Assembly (NCBI GenBank): GCA_002813285.1
Contig: PHTZ01000001.1
Coordinates: 2,975,501 to 3,039,500 of the forward strand
Reading direction: 5' to 3'
Source of the DNA: Flavobacteriaceae bacterium MAR_2009_75
Lineage (GTDB): Bacteria > Bacteroidota > Bacteroidia > Flavobacteriales > Flavobacteriaceae
Length of the DNA: 64,000 bases
Shown: positions 16,794 to 24,575 of the stretch, piece by piece
Layout: each line of letters begins with the position of its first letter
Position numbering within the stretch: the stretch's first letter is position 1
Position numbers and translations under genes: made by a program
The notes under the pieces: model-generated
Database searches by the model: none
What the model was told of the DNA's origin: nothing
The model's input: the letters and a program-made list of their open reading frames with translations, nothing else

Positions 16794-18218
16794 TTATTCA
16801 CGGTCGGCCAGTTGGTCTTTTCCTTTGATGAGCTTTGACCGGTGCTGGTCGATTAATTCGTTAATAGATTCCAATATTTCTGGATGTTTTTCTGCTATGT
16901 TGAATTGTTCTGAGGGATCTTCACTAAGATTGTATAATAAAGGTGGGTTGTGCTCTTCACGTTCGCCGAATTGCCCATAGGCACCTTGGGTTACGAAATG
17001 AGCTTTATAGTTTTCACTTCTAACGGCATAAATTTCCGTGCCGCGATAATAGAACATGTTCTTTCTCGGACTTTTTTCCCTTCTGAATAATGTAGCACTT
17101 AAATCTACCCCGTCAATTACTCGGTCTTTCGGTATTTCGACCCCGGCTATTTTGCTAAAGGTGGTGAATAGGTCCATCGTGGAGCCTATATCCATAATGG
17201 TACCCGGCTTTATTTGGCCCGGTCCCCAAAATAAGGTAGGTTCTCGCATGCCGCCTTCCCAAGTGGTTCCTTTGCCGGCTTTTAGAAGACCTGCGCTTCC
17301 CCCGTTAAGTTTGAAAGGTAGCCAAGGCCCATTGTCCGAAGTGAAAACTACGATGGTGTTCTCGGCTAAGCCTTCTTCCTGAAGTGTTTCTAAAATTTTG
17401 CCCACTCCATTATCAATTTCTTCCAAAACATCGCCATAAAGTCCTCTCTCACTTTTTCCTAAAAATTCTTTTGAAGCGAAAAGGGGAACGTGGGGTAAGT
17501 TGTGGGCCAGATACACAAAGAACGGTTTGTTTTTATGATTCTTGATATAAGAAACAGCTTCGTTCGAATAGCGGGTGGTAATGCTATTTTGGTCGGCGGG
17601 GCGTTCTATTATTTCTGTATTTCGTAAAAGTGGTACATTAAAATGCTCGGTCTTGATGCTGTCATTGTTCCGCTCCCAATAGTTTTTATATTCTTCGCCT
17701 TGAGCCATGTCCATATCGTTCGAATAGGGAATACCGAAATAATAATCGAATCCATTATTGGTAGGTAGGTATTGTTTTTTGTGGCCTAAGTGCCATTTTC
17801 CGATACATGCTGTCTTATACCCTACCTTCTTTAGTTGTTCGGCCAAGGTTATTTCATTGGCGGGAAGTCCATATTTAGAATCGGGGAAGAGTACTCGTTG
17901 TTTGTTGCTGGCCATTCCGCTACGCACAGGCAGTCTTCCTGTTAAAATTGCGGCTCTACTTGGGGTACAAACGCTGGCTCCTGCGTAAAAATTCGTCCAC
18001 TTTTGACCTTCGTGGGCCATTTTGTCGAGATTAGGTGTTTTAATGGTCGGGTTCCCAAATGTGCCCAAGTCTCCATAACCTAGATCATCGGCAAATATGA
18101 TTACAAAATTGGTGGGTTTCGAATCTTGGCTTAAAAGTGTGGTATTGAAGAATAGGCAGCTTAGAATTGAAACAAAAAAATAGAGTTTACGGTCGGCTTT
18201 GGTAGTTGTCATTTTCAA
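16794..18218 (-). CDS. Secreted sulfatase (formylglycine-dependent, S1 family)
   Basis: A 474-residue sulfatase with an N-terminal signal peptide (RKLYFFVSILSCLFFNTTLLSQ) and no lipobox in the usual place. Metal site FADDLGYGDLG, formylglycine motif CTPSRAAILTG (Cys84), then IGKWHLGHKKQYLPT, FFVYLAHNLPHVPLF and FTSDNGPWLPF. It shares these blocks with the sulfatase at 10612 but has the commoner CTPSR rather than CSASR core. It should desulfate extracellular glycans. It is placed between rpsP and dnaE, divergent from dnaE, which looks like an accessory insertion into a housekeeping block. An alternative start at residue 3 is possible. Confidence 0.92.
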   Translation of the reverse strand: MKMTTTKADRKLYFFVSILSCLFFNTTLLSQDSKPTNFVIIFADDLGYGDLGTFGNPTIKTPNLDKMAHEGQKWTNFYAGASVCTPSRAAILTGRLPVRSGMASNKQRVLFPDSKYGLPANEITLAEQLKKVGYKTACIGKWHLGHKKQYLPTNNGFDYYFGIPYSNDMDMAQGEEYKNYWERNNDSIKTEHFNVPLLRNTEIIERPADQNSITTRYSNEAVSYIKNHKNKPFFVYLAHNLPHVPLFASKEFLGKSERGLYGDVLEEIDNGVGKILETLQEEGLAENTIVVFTSDNGPWLPFKLNGGSAGLLKAGKGTTWEGGMREPTLFWGPGQIKPGTIMDIGSTMDLFTTFSKIAGVEIPKDRVIDGVDLSATLFRREKSPRKNMFYYRGTEIYAVRSENYKAHFVTQGAYGQFGEREEHNPPLLYNLSEDPSEQFNIAEKHPEILESINELIDQHRSKLIKGKDQLADRE

Positions 18219-18354
18219 TTGGTTTGAGCGTATGAATATAGTGAAAATAACGGGGGTGCCTTGTAAAAGCTCGTGTTGGGCAAGTAGTTAATAACTACTC
18301 ACAATTCCATTTTAAAAAGCCTCTCCTTTTATCTAATTTTATGGGCTCTTATTT

Positions 18355-18382
18355 GGTTTCGAATTTTATGATTGTCGAAACC
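18355..18382 (+). promoter_or_regulatory. Perfect inverted repeat just upstream of dnaE
   Basis: GGTTTCGA (18355-18362) and TCGAAACC (18375-18382) are perfect inverted arms separated by 12 bases, ending 22 bases before the dnaE start codon. It could be a protein-binding site or an RNA hairpin in the dnaE leader. No T run follows, so it is not a terminator. Confidence 0.4.
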
Positions 18383-18404
18383 TTGAACTAGAAACTTCCG
18401 CACC

Positions 18405-21400
18405 ATGTACTTGATATTCGACACCGAAACTACTGGTCTCCCTAAAAGATGGGATGCCCCTATTACTGATACGGATAACTGGCCACGCTGTATTCAGATA
18501 GCCTGGCAGTTGCACGACGACATGGGTAATTTGCTAGAGCATCAAGACTATTTGGTGAAGCCCGATGGGTTCAATATTCCGTATGATGCCGAGCAGATAC
18601 ACGGTATTTCTACCGAACTAGCTCAGCAAGAGGGTATACCTTTGGGTGAGGTATTGGGAAAATTCAATGCGGCTATGGCACGCACTAAATTTATTGTGGG
18701 CCAGAACGTCGGTTTCGATGTGAATATTATGGGTGCCGAGTATCATCGTATGTCCGTTGAAAATCCCCTCCAAGAACTTCCTGTTTTAGATACCTGTACC
18801 GAAGAAACGGCTATGTTATGCCAAATTGCTGGAGGTAGGGGCGGCAAGTTCAAGCTTCCTACTTTAACGGAACTGCATGAATACCTGTTCGGTGAGCCCT
18901 TTTCTGAGGCCCATAACGCAACAGCCGATGTAGAGGCCACCACCCGTTGTTTTTTAGAACTCATCCGAAGAAAACAGTATACGGCTGAAAAACTTGATGT
19001 CGGCCCTGATTACTTCCGTAATTTTTCAGAGCAGAATCCTCAGGAAATTCAGCTTATTGGATTAAAACACATCAACCTTAAAAAGGCATCGAAAAAAATT
19101 GCCGATGCGCTTTGGGAAAAAGATACAGGCGGTGTTTCTCAAGAGGAAATCAGAGAGAATATCAAGACTCTTGAAGATGCTCAGTTCGTGCATTTACATA
19201 ACCACTCTCAGTTTTCGGTGTTGCAATCTACCATCAATATAAAAAGTTTGGTAAAATCGACTGCCGACACCAATATGTCGGCAGTTGCCCTGACCGATCA
19301 TGCCAACATGATGGGCGCTTTTCATTTTGTAAAGGAAGTTGGAGGGCACAACAAGGGTGTGCGAGAAAGAAATAAAGAAGCGGAAGAAAAAGGTGAACCT
19401 GCTGCCGAAAAAGAAATAACGCCGATAGTGGGGTGTGAATTTTTTGTTTGTGAAGACCATACCAATAAAAGTGTCAAAGACTATGGCTATCAAATAGTTA
19501 TGTTGGCGAAGAACAAAAAGGGGTATCACAATTTGGCAAAAATGTCTTCGATAGCCTATACCGACGGGTTTTACTATGTGCCCCGAATCGATAAGAGTGT
19601 AATCGAACAATATAAGGAAGACGTTATCGTACTAACGGGCAACCTTTATGGCGAAGTACCCGGTAAAATATTGAATGTTGGTGAAAACCAAGCGGAAGAA
19701 GCCCTGATTTGGTGGAAACAGTTGTTCGGCGATGACCTGTATATAGAACTTATGCGGCATGGTCAAGAAGATGAAGACCGTGTGAATCAAGTTTTGCTTC
19801 AATTTGCCGATAAGCATAATGTGAAAATCGTAGCTACGAACAACACTTATTATTGCGCCAAAGAAGATGCCGAGGCACATGATATTCTTCTTTGTGTAAA
19901 AGATGGTGAGAAGCAGGCTACGCCGATCGGGCGAGGTCGGGGGTATAGATATGGTCTGCCTAACCAAGAGTATTACTTTAAGTCTCAAGATGAGATGAAA
20001 GAACTCTTTAAAGATATGCCCGATGCGATTTTGAACATTCAAGAGGTCGTAGATAAAATAGAACCTTTTGAGTTGGCACGTGACGTACTGTTACCCAAGT
20101 TCGGTATACCCGATGAGTTCAAAGACCCAGAAGATGAGTTAGATGGGGGCGTAAGGGGTGAAAATGCCTATTTGCGGCACATTACCTATGAGGGTGCAAA
20201 AAAACGTTACGGCAAGATTACCAAAGAAATTGAAGAGCGTCTAGATTTCGAACTTATGATTATCAAGAATTCAGGGTACCCCGGTTATTTCTTGATTGTT
20301 GAAGATTTTATTCGTGAGGCTCGAAATATGGATGTTTCCGTGGGGCCTGGTCGGGGTTCGGCTGCAGGATCGGTGGTAGCGTACTGTCTGACGATTACGA
20401 ATATCGACCCCCTGAAATACGATTTGCTTTTTGAGCGGTTCTTGAACCCAGATAGGGTGTCGATGCCCGATATCGATATTGATTTTGATGATGAAGGCCG
20501 AGGTAGGGTGATGGATTATGTTATCGATAAATATGGGTCGAATCAGGTGGCACAAATTATTACCTATGGCACGATGGCCGCCAAATCATCTATTCGTGAT
20601 ACCGCAAGGGTGCTCGATCTGCCGTTGGGTGATGCCGACCGTATTGCCAAGTTGATACCAAATATGTCTAAGCTAGGCAAAATCTTTGGCGTCTCCGAAG
20701 CTGATTTAAAAAAGAAATTTCGTTCAGATGATCTTGAAAAAATCAATGAGTTATTAAATATAGCGGAGGGAGATGACTTAGAAGGGCAGACCTTAAAAAT
20801 GGCCCGTGTTCTAGAAGGGTCGGTGAGAAATACCGGAATACATGCTTGTGGGGTGATAATTACGCCCGATGATATCACCAAGTTCGTACCGGTGTCTACG
20901 GCGAAAGATTCCGATTTATACGTCACTCAGTTCGATAACTCGGTGGTAGAAAGTGCAGGCTTATTAAAGATGGATTTCTTGGGTCTGAAAACATTGACCC
21001 TTATTAAAGACACCGTAAAAATCGTAAAGGCCAAGCATGGTATCGATTTGGTGCCCGATGATTTTCCGTTGGATGATGAGATGACCTATGAGCTATTCCA
21101 AAAGGGAGATACCGTAGGTATATTTCAATATGAATCGCCCGGTATGCAGAAGCATATGAAAGACTTGAAACCAACGGTTTTCGACGACCTCATTGCCATG
21201 AACGCTTTGTACCGCCCAGGGCCGATGGAGTATATTCCCAGCTTTATTGCACGTAAACATGGGGATGAAGAGATAAGCTATGACCTGCCGGATATGGAAG
21301 AGTATCTGCAAGAAACCTATGGTATAACGGTTTATCAAGAGCAGGTGATGTTGCTCTCACAAAAATTGGCAGGTTTTTCAAAAGGTGAAGCCGATATGCT

Positions 21401-22790
21401 ACGTAAGGCAATGGGTAAAAAGATATTTGCCCTGTTGGAAAAGCTCAAACCTAAGTTTCTTGACGGGGGAGAGAAGAAAGGCCACCCACGTGAAGTTCTT
21501 GAGAAAATATGGAAAGATTGGGAAGCATTCGCGTCTTATGCCTTTAATAAAAGTCACTCTACCTGTTATGCCTATATCGCTTATCAAACGGCATATTTAA
21601 AAGCGCATTACCCTGCTGAATATATGGCTGCGGTTTTGAGTAACAACATGAACGATATTAAGCAGGTCACCTTCTTTATGGAAGAGTGTAAACGAATGGG
21701 GCTCGAAGTACTTGGGCCCGATGTTAACGAATCATATTACAAATTTGCCGTCAACAAAGATGGGGCCGTTCGATTTGGTATGGGTGCAATCAAAGGTGTG
21801 GGCAGGGGAGCTGTTGAAACTATCGTAGCGAACCGTAAGGAAGAAGGGCACTTTAAATCGGTATTCGATATGGCCAAACGAATCGATTTGAGGGCCGCTA
21901 ATAAAAAGGCCTTTGAGAATTTGGCAGTAGCCGGAGGTTTCGATTCGTTCGGAGGTACGCACCGGGCGCAATATTTTCATGATGAAGGCGATGGAATAAC
22001 CTTTCTGGAAAAAGTGATAAAATATGGAGCCAAGTTTCAAGAGAATGAAAACTCGTCACAGGTAAGTCTTTTTGGTGATGCAAGCGAGGTACAAATTCCA
22101 GAACCGGAAGTGCCCCCGTGTGAAGACTGGGGCACCATGGAAAAACTTCGACGTGAAAAAGAAGTGGTGGGTATCTATATTTCGGGTCATCCTCTTGACG
22201 ATTTTAAAAAGGAAATAAGTGCTTTTTGTAACGCCAGTGTATCATGTGCCAATGATTTGCCCAATTATGTGAATCGTGAACTTTCTTTTGCCGGGGTAAT
22301 TACCGATGTGCAACACCGTACCTCTAAAAACGGAAAAGGTTGGGCGGTCTTTACAATGGAAGATTATTCAGACTCTTTCGAGTTTCGAATTTTTGGGGAG
22401 GAGTATCTGAAATTTCGTCATTTTTTAATGATCAACTCGTTTGCCTACGTCAAGTTATTTGTGCGAGACGGCTGGGTAAATCGAGATACTGGTAAAAAAG
22501 GTGAGCCGAGAATGCAGTTCAACAGTTTTATGCTTTTACAAGAAGTAATGGAGACTTATGCAAAAAAGTTGACTATAAAATTGAATATTGATGACTTAAA
22601 GGAAGAGGGCGTTCATCAATTGAAAGATACGTTGGTGTCTCATCAAGGTAGTCATCCATTAAATTTTATAATCTATGAAATGGAGCAGGAAATTAAGGTG
22701 AACTTATCGAGTAGAAAGCAAAAAGTGCAGATTTCAAGTGAACTTTTAGCTACCTTAGAGGAGCAACAAATACACTACAAACTGAATTAG
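18405..22790 (+). CDS. dnaE: DNA polymerase III alpha subunit with fused N-terminal proofreading exonuclease
   Basis: A 1461-residue replicative polymerase. Residues 1-190 are a DnaQ-like DEDDh exonuclease: Asp6 and Glu8 in FDTETTG, a central VGQNVGFDVNIMG, and His170/Asp175 in HNATADVEA. The DnaE part starts near 262 with a PHP domain (FVHLHNHSQFSVLQ, ALTDHANMMGAFHF). The palm has MPDIDIDFDDEGRGRV near 688 with two catalytic aspartates. A clamp-binding motif QVSLF is near 1219 and an OB domain follows (LSFAGVITDVQHRTSKNGKG). The exonuclease fused to DnaE is a lineage trait of Flavobacteriia rather than the separate DnaQ of proteobacteria. trxA follows downstream. Confidence 0.96.
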   Translation: MYLIFDTETTGLPKRWDAPITDTDNWPRCIQIAWQLHDDMGNLLEHQDYLVKPDGFNIPYDAEQIHGISTELAQQEGIPLGEVLGKFNAAMARTKFIVGQNVGFDVNIMGAEYHRMSVENPLQELPVLDTCTEETAMLCQIAGGRGGKFKLPTLTELHEYLFGEPFSEAHNATADVEATTRCFLELIRRKQYTAEKLDVGPDYFRNFSEQNPQEIQLIGLKHINLKKASKKIADALWEKDTGGVSQEEIRENIKTLEDAQFVHLHNHSQFSVLQSTINIKSLVKSTADTNMSAVALTDHANMMGAFHFVKEVGGHNKGVRERNKEAEEKGEPAAEKEITPIVGCEFFVCEDHTNKSVKDYGYQIVMLAKNKKGYHNLAKMSSIAYTDGFYYVPRIDKSVIEQYKEDVIVLTGNLYGEVPGKILNVGENQAEEALIWWKQLFGDDLYIELMRHGQEDEDRVNQVLLQFADKHNVKIVATNNTYYCAKEDAEAHDILLCVKDGEKQATPIGRGRGYRYGLPNQEYYFKSQDEMKELFKDMPDAILNIQEVVDKIEPFELARDVLLPKFGIPDEFKDPEDELDGGVRGENAYLRHITYEGAKKRYGKITKEIEERLDFELMIIKNSGYPGYFLIVEDFIREARNMDVSVGPGRGSAAGSVVAYCLTITNIDPLKYDLLFERFLNPDRVSMPDIDIDFDDEGRGRVMDYVIDKYGSNQVAQIITYGTMAAKSSIRDTARVLDLPLGDADRIAKLIPNMSKLGKIFGVSEADLKKKFRSDDLEKINELLNIAEGDDLEGQTLKMARVLEGSVRNTGIHACGVIITPDDITKFVPVSTAKDSDLYVTQFDNSVVESAGLLKMDFLGLKTLTLIKDTVKIVKAKHGIDLVPDDFPLDDEMTYELFQKGDTVGIFQYESPGMQKHMKDLKPTVFDDLIAMNALYRPGPMEYIPSFIARKHGDEEISYDLPDMEEYLQETYGITVYQEQVMLLSQKLAGFSKGEADMLRKAMGKKIFALLEKLKPKFLDGGEKKGHPREVLEKIWKDWEAFASYAFNKSHSTCYAYIAYQTAYLKAHYPAEYMAAVLSNNMNDIKQVTFFMEECKRMGLEVLGPDVNESYYKFAVNKDGAVRFGMGAIKGVGRGAVETIVANRKEEGHFKSVFDMAKRIDLRAANKKAFENLAVAGGFDSFGGTHRAQYFHDEGDGITFLEKVIKYGAKFQENENSSQVSLFGDASEVQIPEPEVPPCEDWGTMEKLRREKEVVGIYISGHPLDDFKKEISAFCNASVSCANDLPNYVNRELSFAGVITDVQHRTSKNGKGWAVFTMEDYSDSFEFRIFGEEYLKFRHFLMINSFAYVKLFVRDGWVNRDTGKKGEPRMQFNSFMLLQEVMETYAKKLTIKLNIDDLKEEGVHQLKDTLVSHQGSHPLNFIIYEMEQEIKVNLSSRKQKVQISSELLATLEEQQIHYKLN

Positions 22791-22898
22791 TTCGTTAAAA
22801 CAGAAGAAACTATGGTGCTGCCTAAAGAATAAATTCTTATGATAGCGTTATAGCTAAAATAGATTCTTTTTACGTAAGAAAAGCGAACATTATTTGAC

Positions 22899-22906
22899 TA
22901 AATTTG
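22899..22906 (+). promoter_or_regulatory. Putative -7 element of the trxA promoter
   Basis: TAAATTTG matches the TAnnTTTG -7 consensus, 24 bases before the trxA ATG. No convincing TTG element is seen at the right distance, so this is a half-supported promoter. Confidence 0.35.
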
Positions 22907-22929
22907 CATAATCTAATAAATTAAATAAC

Positions 22930-23247
22930 ATGGCATTAGAAATAACAGACGCAACATTTGATGAAGTAGTCTTAAAAAGTGATAAACCAGTAGTAGTTGA
23001 TTTTTGGGCGGCATGGTGTGGCCCTTGTAGAATGGTTGGTCCGATTATAGAAGAAGTAAGCAACGAATACGAAGGTAAAGCCGTAGTCGGTAAAGTAGAC
23101 GTTGATGCTAACCAAGAGTTTGCAGCCAAATACGGTGTACGTAACATACCTACCGTTTTGGTTTTTAAAGGTGGTGAAATCGTAAATCGACAAGTTGGTG
23201 TTTCTCCTAAAAAGGTTTACACCGATGCAATCGATGCAGTCTTATAA
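22930..23247 (+). CDS. trxA: Thioredoxin
   Basis: A 105-residue classical thioredoxin with the active site WCGPC (Cys30, Cys33 in FWAAWCGPCRMVGPI), the cis-Pro segment RNIPTVLVFKGGE and no signal peptide, so it is cytoplasmic. It reduces protein disulfides with electrons from thioredoxin reductase. It lies 139 bases after dnaE with its own likely promoter and is closed by a strong terminator. Confidence 0.97.
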   Translation: MALEITDATFDEVVLKSDKPVVVDFWAAWCGPCRMVGPIIEEVSNEYEGKAVVGKVDVDANQEFAAKYGVRNIPTVLVFKGGEIVNRQVGVSPKKVYTDAIDAVL

Positions 23248-23270
23248 GACGAACAGATTCAATTTATAAT

Positions 23271-23301
23271 AAAAAAATCCTGCTTTTGCAGGATTTTTTT
23301 T
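23271..23301 (+). terminator. Bidirectional intrinsic terminator between trxA and the HD-PycTM gene
   Basis: AAAATCCTGC and GCAGGATTTT pair around a TTTT loop, with an A run before and a T run after. It serves trxA on the plus strand and can also serve the convergent gene ending at 23321. Confidence 0.9.
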
Positions 23302-23320
23302 ATGCTTCACATTGTGTTTA

Positions 23321-24523
23321 TCAAGTTGGTAACTCAATAATACGCTCTGGGCCGTAAAATTTCAAGGCGACGAAGAAAGCTATTGTAGACAGAATGATTC
23401 CTATCATGAATATAGTATACGTCCACCTTAAAAGTTTATATTTTTTATCTAAAACCACACCAAGAAAATAAAGGTCTTTGGTTAGGGTGTTATAAACATA
23501 GTTCTGGTCTTTTATCAGTTCTTGCATGGCCCATTCGTAGTCTTGCAGCTTCATTTTATGAAAATTTCCGAAGAACAGTAGATTGACCTTTTTGTTCTCG
23601 ACATCTTGTCTGTCAAATTCACCACTGGTCACATTAGGCCTTGTGGCCAAAACTGACATAATCATCGAGGCGATACTGAAAAGCACAAAAATACCCGTGG
23701 GGTAAATTAGATAGTCGTTTGACGGATTATCTAGTTTCGGAATAAGATTGGTTAATAATAGAGATATGATAATAGCATTTACCGACAATAGAATATTCGC
23801 TTTAGTATCTGCAATATCACTTAATTTCAGGTGATTTCGCATCGATACGCGATACATGGTCTGAATGCCCCGCTCCGGGCTCTGATTCTTTAATTTTACT
23901 TTTAATTCTTCTTTCTTTCTGGTCTTATTGTCTTTTTTAAGTTTTTTGACCAGTTTTTTTAAGTTATCATCCTTACCTTCTTGCCAGTGTTCTTTCGCAT
24001 AGTCGGTATAGAATCTATGTTCCGTTTGAAACATTTTAATATTTGCCTTTCGCCACTCTTTAGTAGTAATACTGGCAATACCCAAAAGTGATAATTCTTC
24101 TCGTAACATTTCAGAGGTATCAGCATAACTTGTCTGACCTAGATGTGAAGAATCGGCATCTCTTATTATTTCTTCCATCAGGTTCTGGGGCTCGTGCCCT
24201 CGCTTGGTGGCCATGATAAGTCTGCATACCTCATCGATTAAGGTAGAATCGCAACCCTGTTCAGTTAGAAATTTCTTGGCTATATCACAACTAGTGCTTT
24301 CATGATTATCCGAACCTTGGGTATAACCGATATCATGAAGCCAAGCAGCTAAAATAATCGCGTTACTATCAGAATCGTTCAAGTTATAGTATTGCAACAA
24401 TTCTTTACTACTTTTGACAACCCTTTGGGTGTGTCTCAAATTGTGGTACAAATAATTGCTATCCAATTTGTTGACCAGTAAATCGGTCGAAAAATTTTCG
24501 GCTTTCGAAAGTAAGTCGGACAT
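23321..24523 (-). CDS. HD-domain phosphohydrolase fused to a Pycsar-type transmembrane effector domain (PycTM)
   Basis: A 400-residue protein from the ATG at 24523; the frame extends upstream to 24583, but that start would run into the divergent gene. Residues 1-about 190 are an HD domain: YHNLRHTQRVV (His27, His31), AAWLHDIGY (His63-Asp64), RDADSSHLG. After a Lys-rich linker (about 195-225) comes a DUF5706/Pycsar effector-type segment, RNHLKLSDIADTKANILLSV, with transmembrane helices near 250-270, 278-300 and 372-395. The PycTM domain is known from anti-phage Pycsar systems, where a cyclic nucleotide triggers membrane disruption. No cyclase is adjacent; the HD part might hydrolyse a nucleotide signal. 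The gene is divergent from the metallophosphoesterase-barrel gene by only 52 bases. Confidence 0.8.
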   Translation of the reverse strand: MSDLLSKAENFSTDLLVNKLDSNYLYHNLRHTQRVVKSSKELLQYYNLNDSDSNAIILAAWLHDIGYTQGSDNHESTSCDIAKKFLTEQGCDSTLIDEVCRLIMATKRGHEPQNLMEEIIRDADSSHLGQTSYADTSEMLREELSLLGIASITTKEWRKANIKMFQTEHRFYTDYAKEHWQEGKDDNLKKLVKKLKKDNKTRKKEELKVKLKNQSPERGIQTMYRVSMRNHLKLSDIADTKANILLSVNAIIISLLLTNLIPKLDNPSNDYLIYPTGIFVLFSIASMIMSVLATRPNVTSGEFDRQDVENKKVNLLFFGNFHKMKLQDYEWAMQELIKDQNYVYNTLTKDLYFLGVVLDKKYKLLRWTYTIFMIGIILSTIAFFVALKFYGPERIIELPT

Positions 24524-24575
24524 AAAAAAGGTTTTGCGCCCAAAGTACAAATAATTAAGAATCAATAGTATTCCA

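Noticed and set aside
19194-22083. Several long minus-strand ORFs antisense to dnaE (up to 138 residues)
   Set aside because: They are explained by codon bias of dnaE on the other strand; their translations look unlike proteins (rich in Phe, His and Ile without domains).
22791-22929. A terminator between dnaE and trxA
   Set aside because: Only short palindromic pieces such as GAATAAATTC are present, without a stable stem and T run.
23321-24523. A complete Pycsar anti-phage system
   Set aside because: Only the effector-like domain is present; flanking genes are thioredoxin and the phosphoesterase-barrel protein, with no cyclase and no other defence gene.
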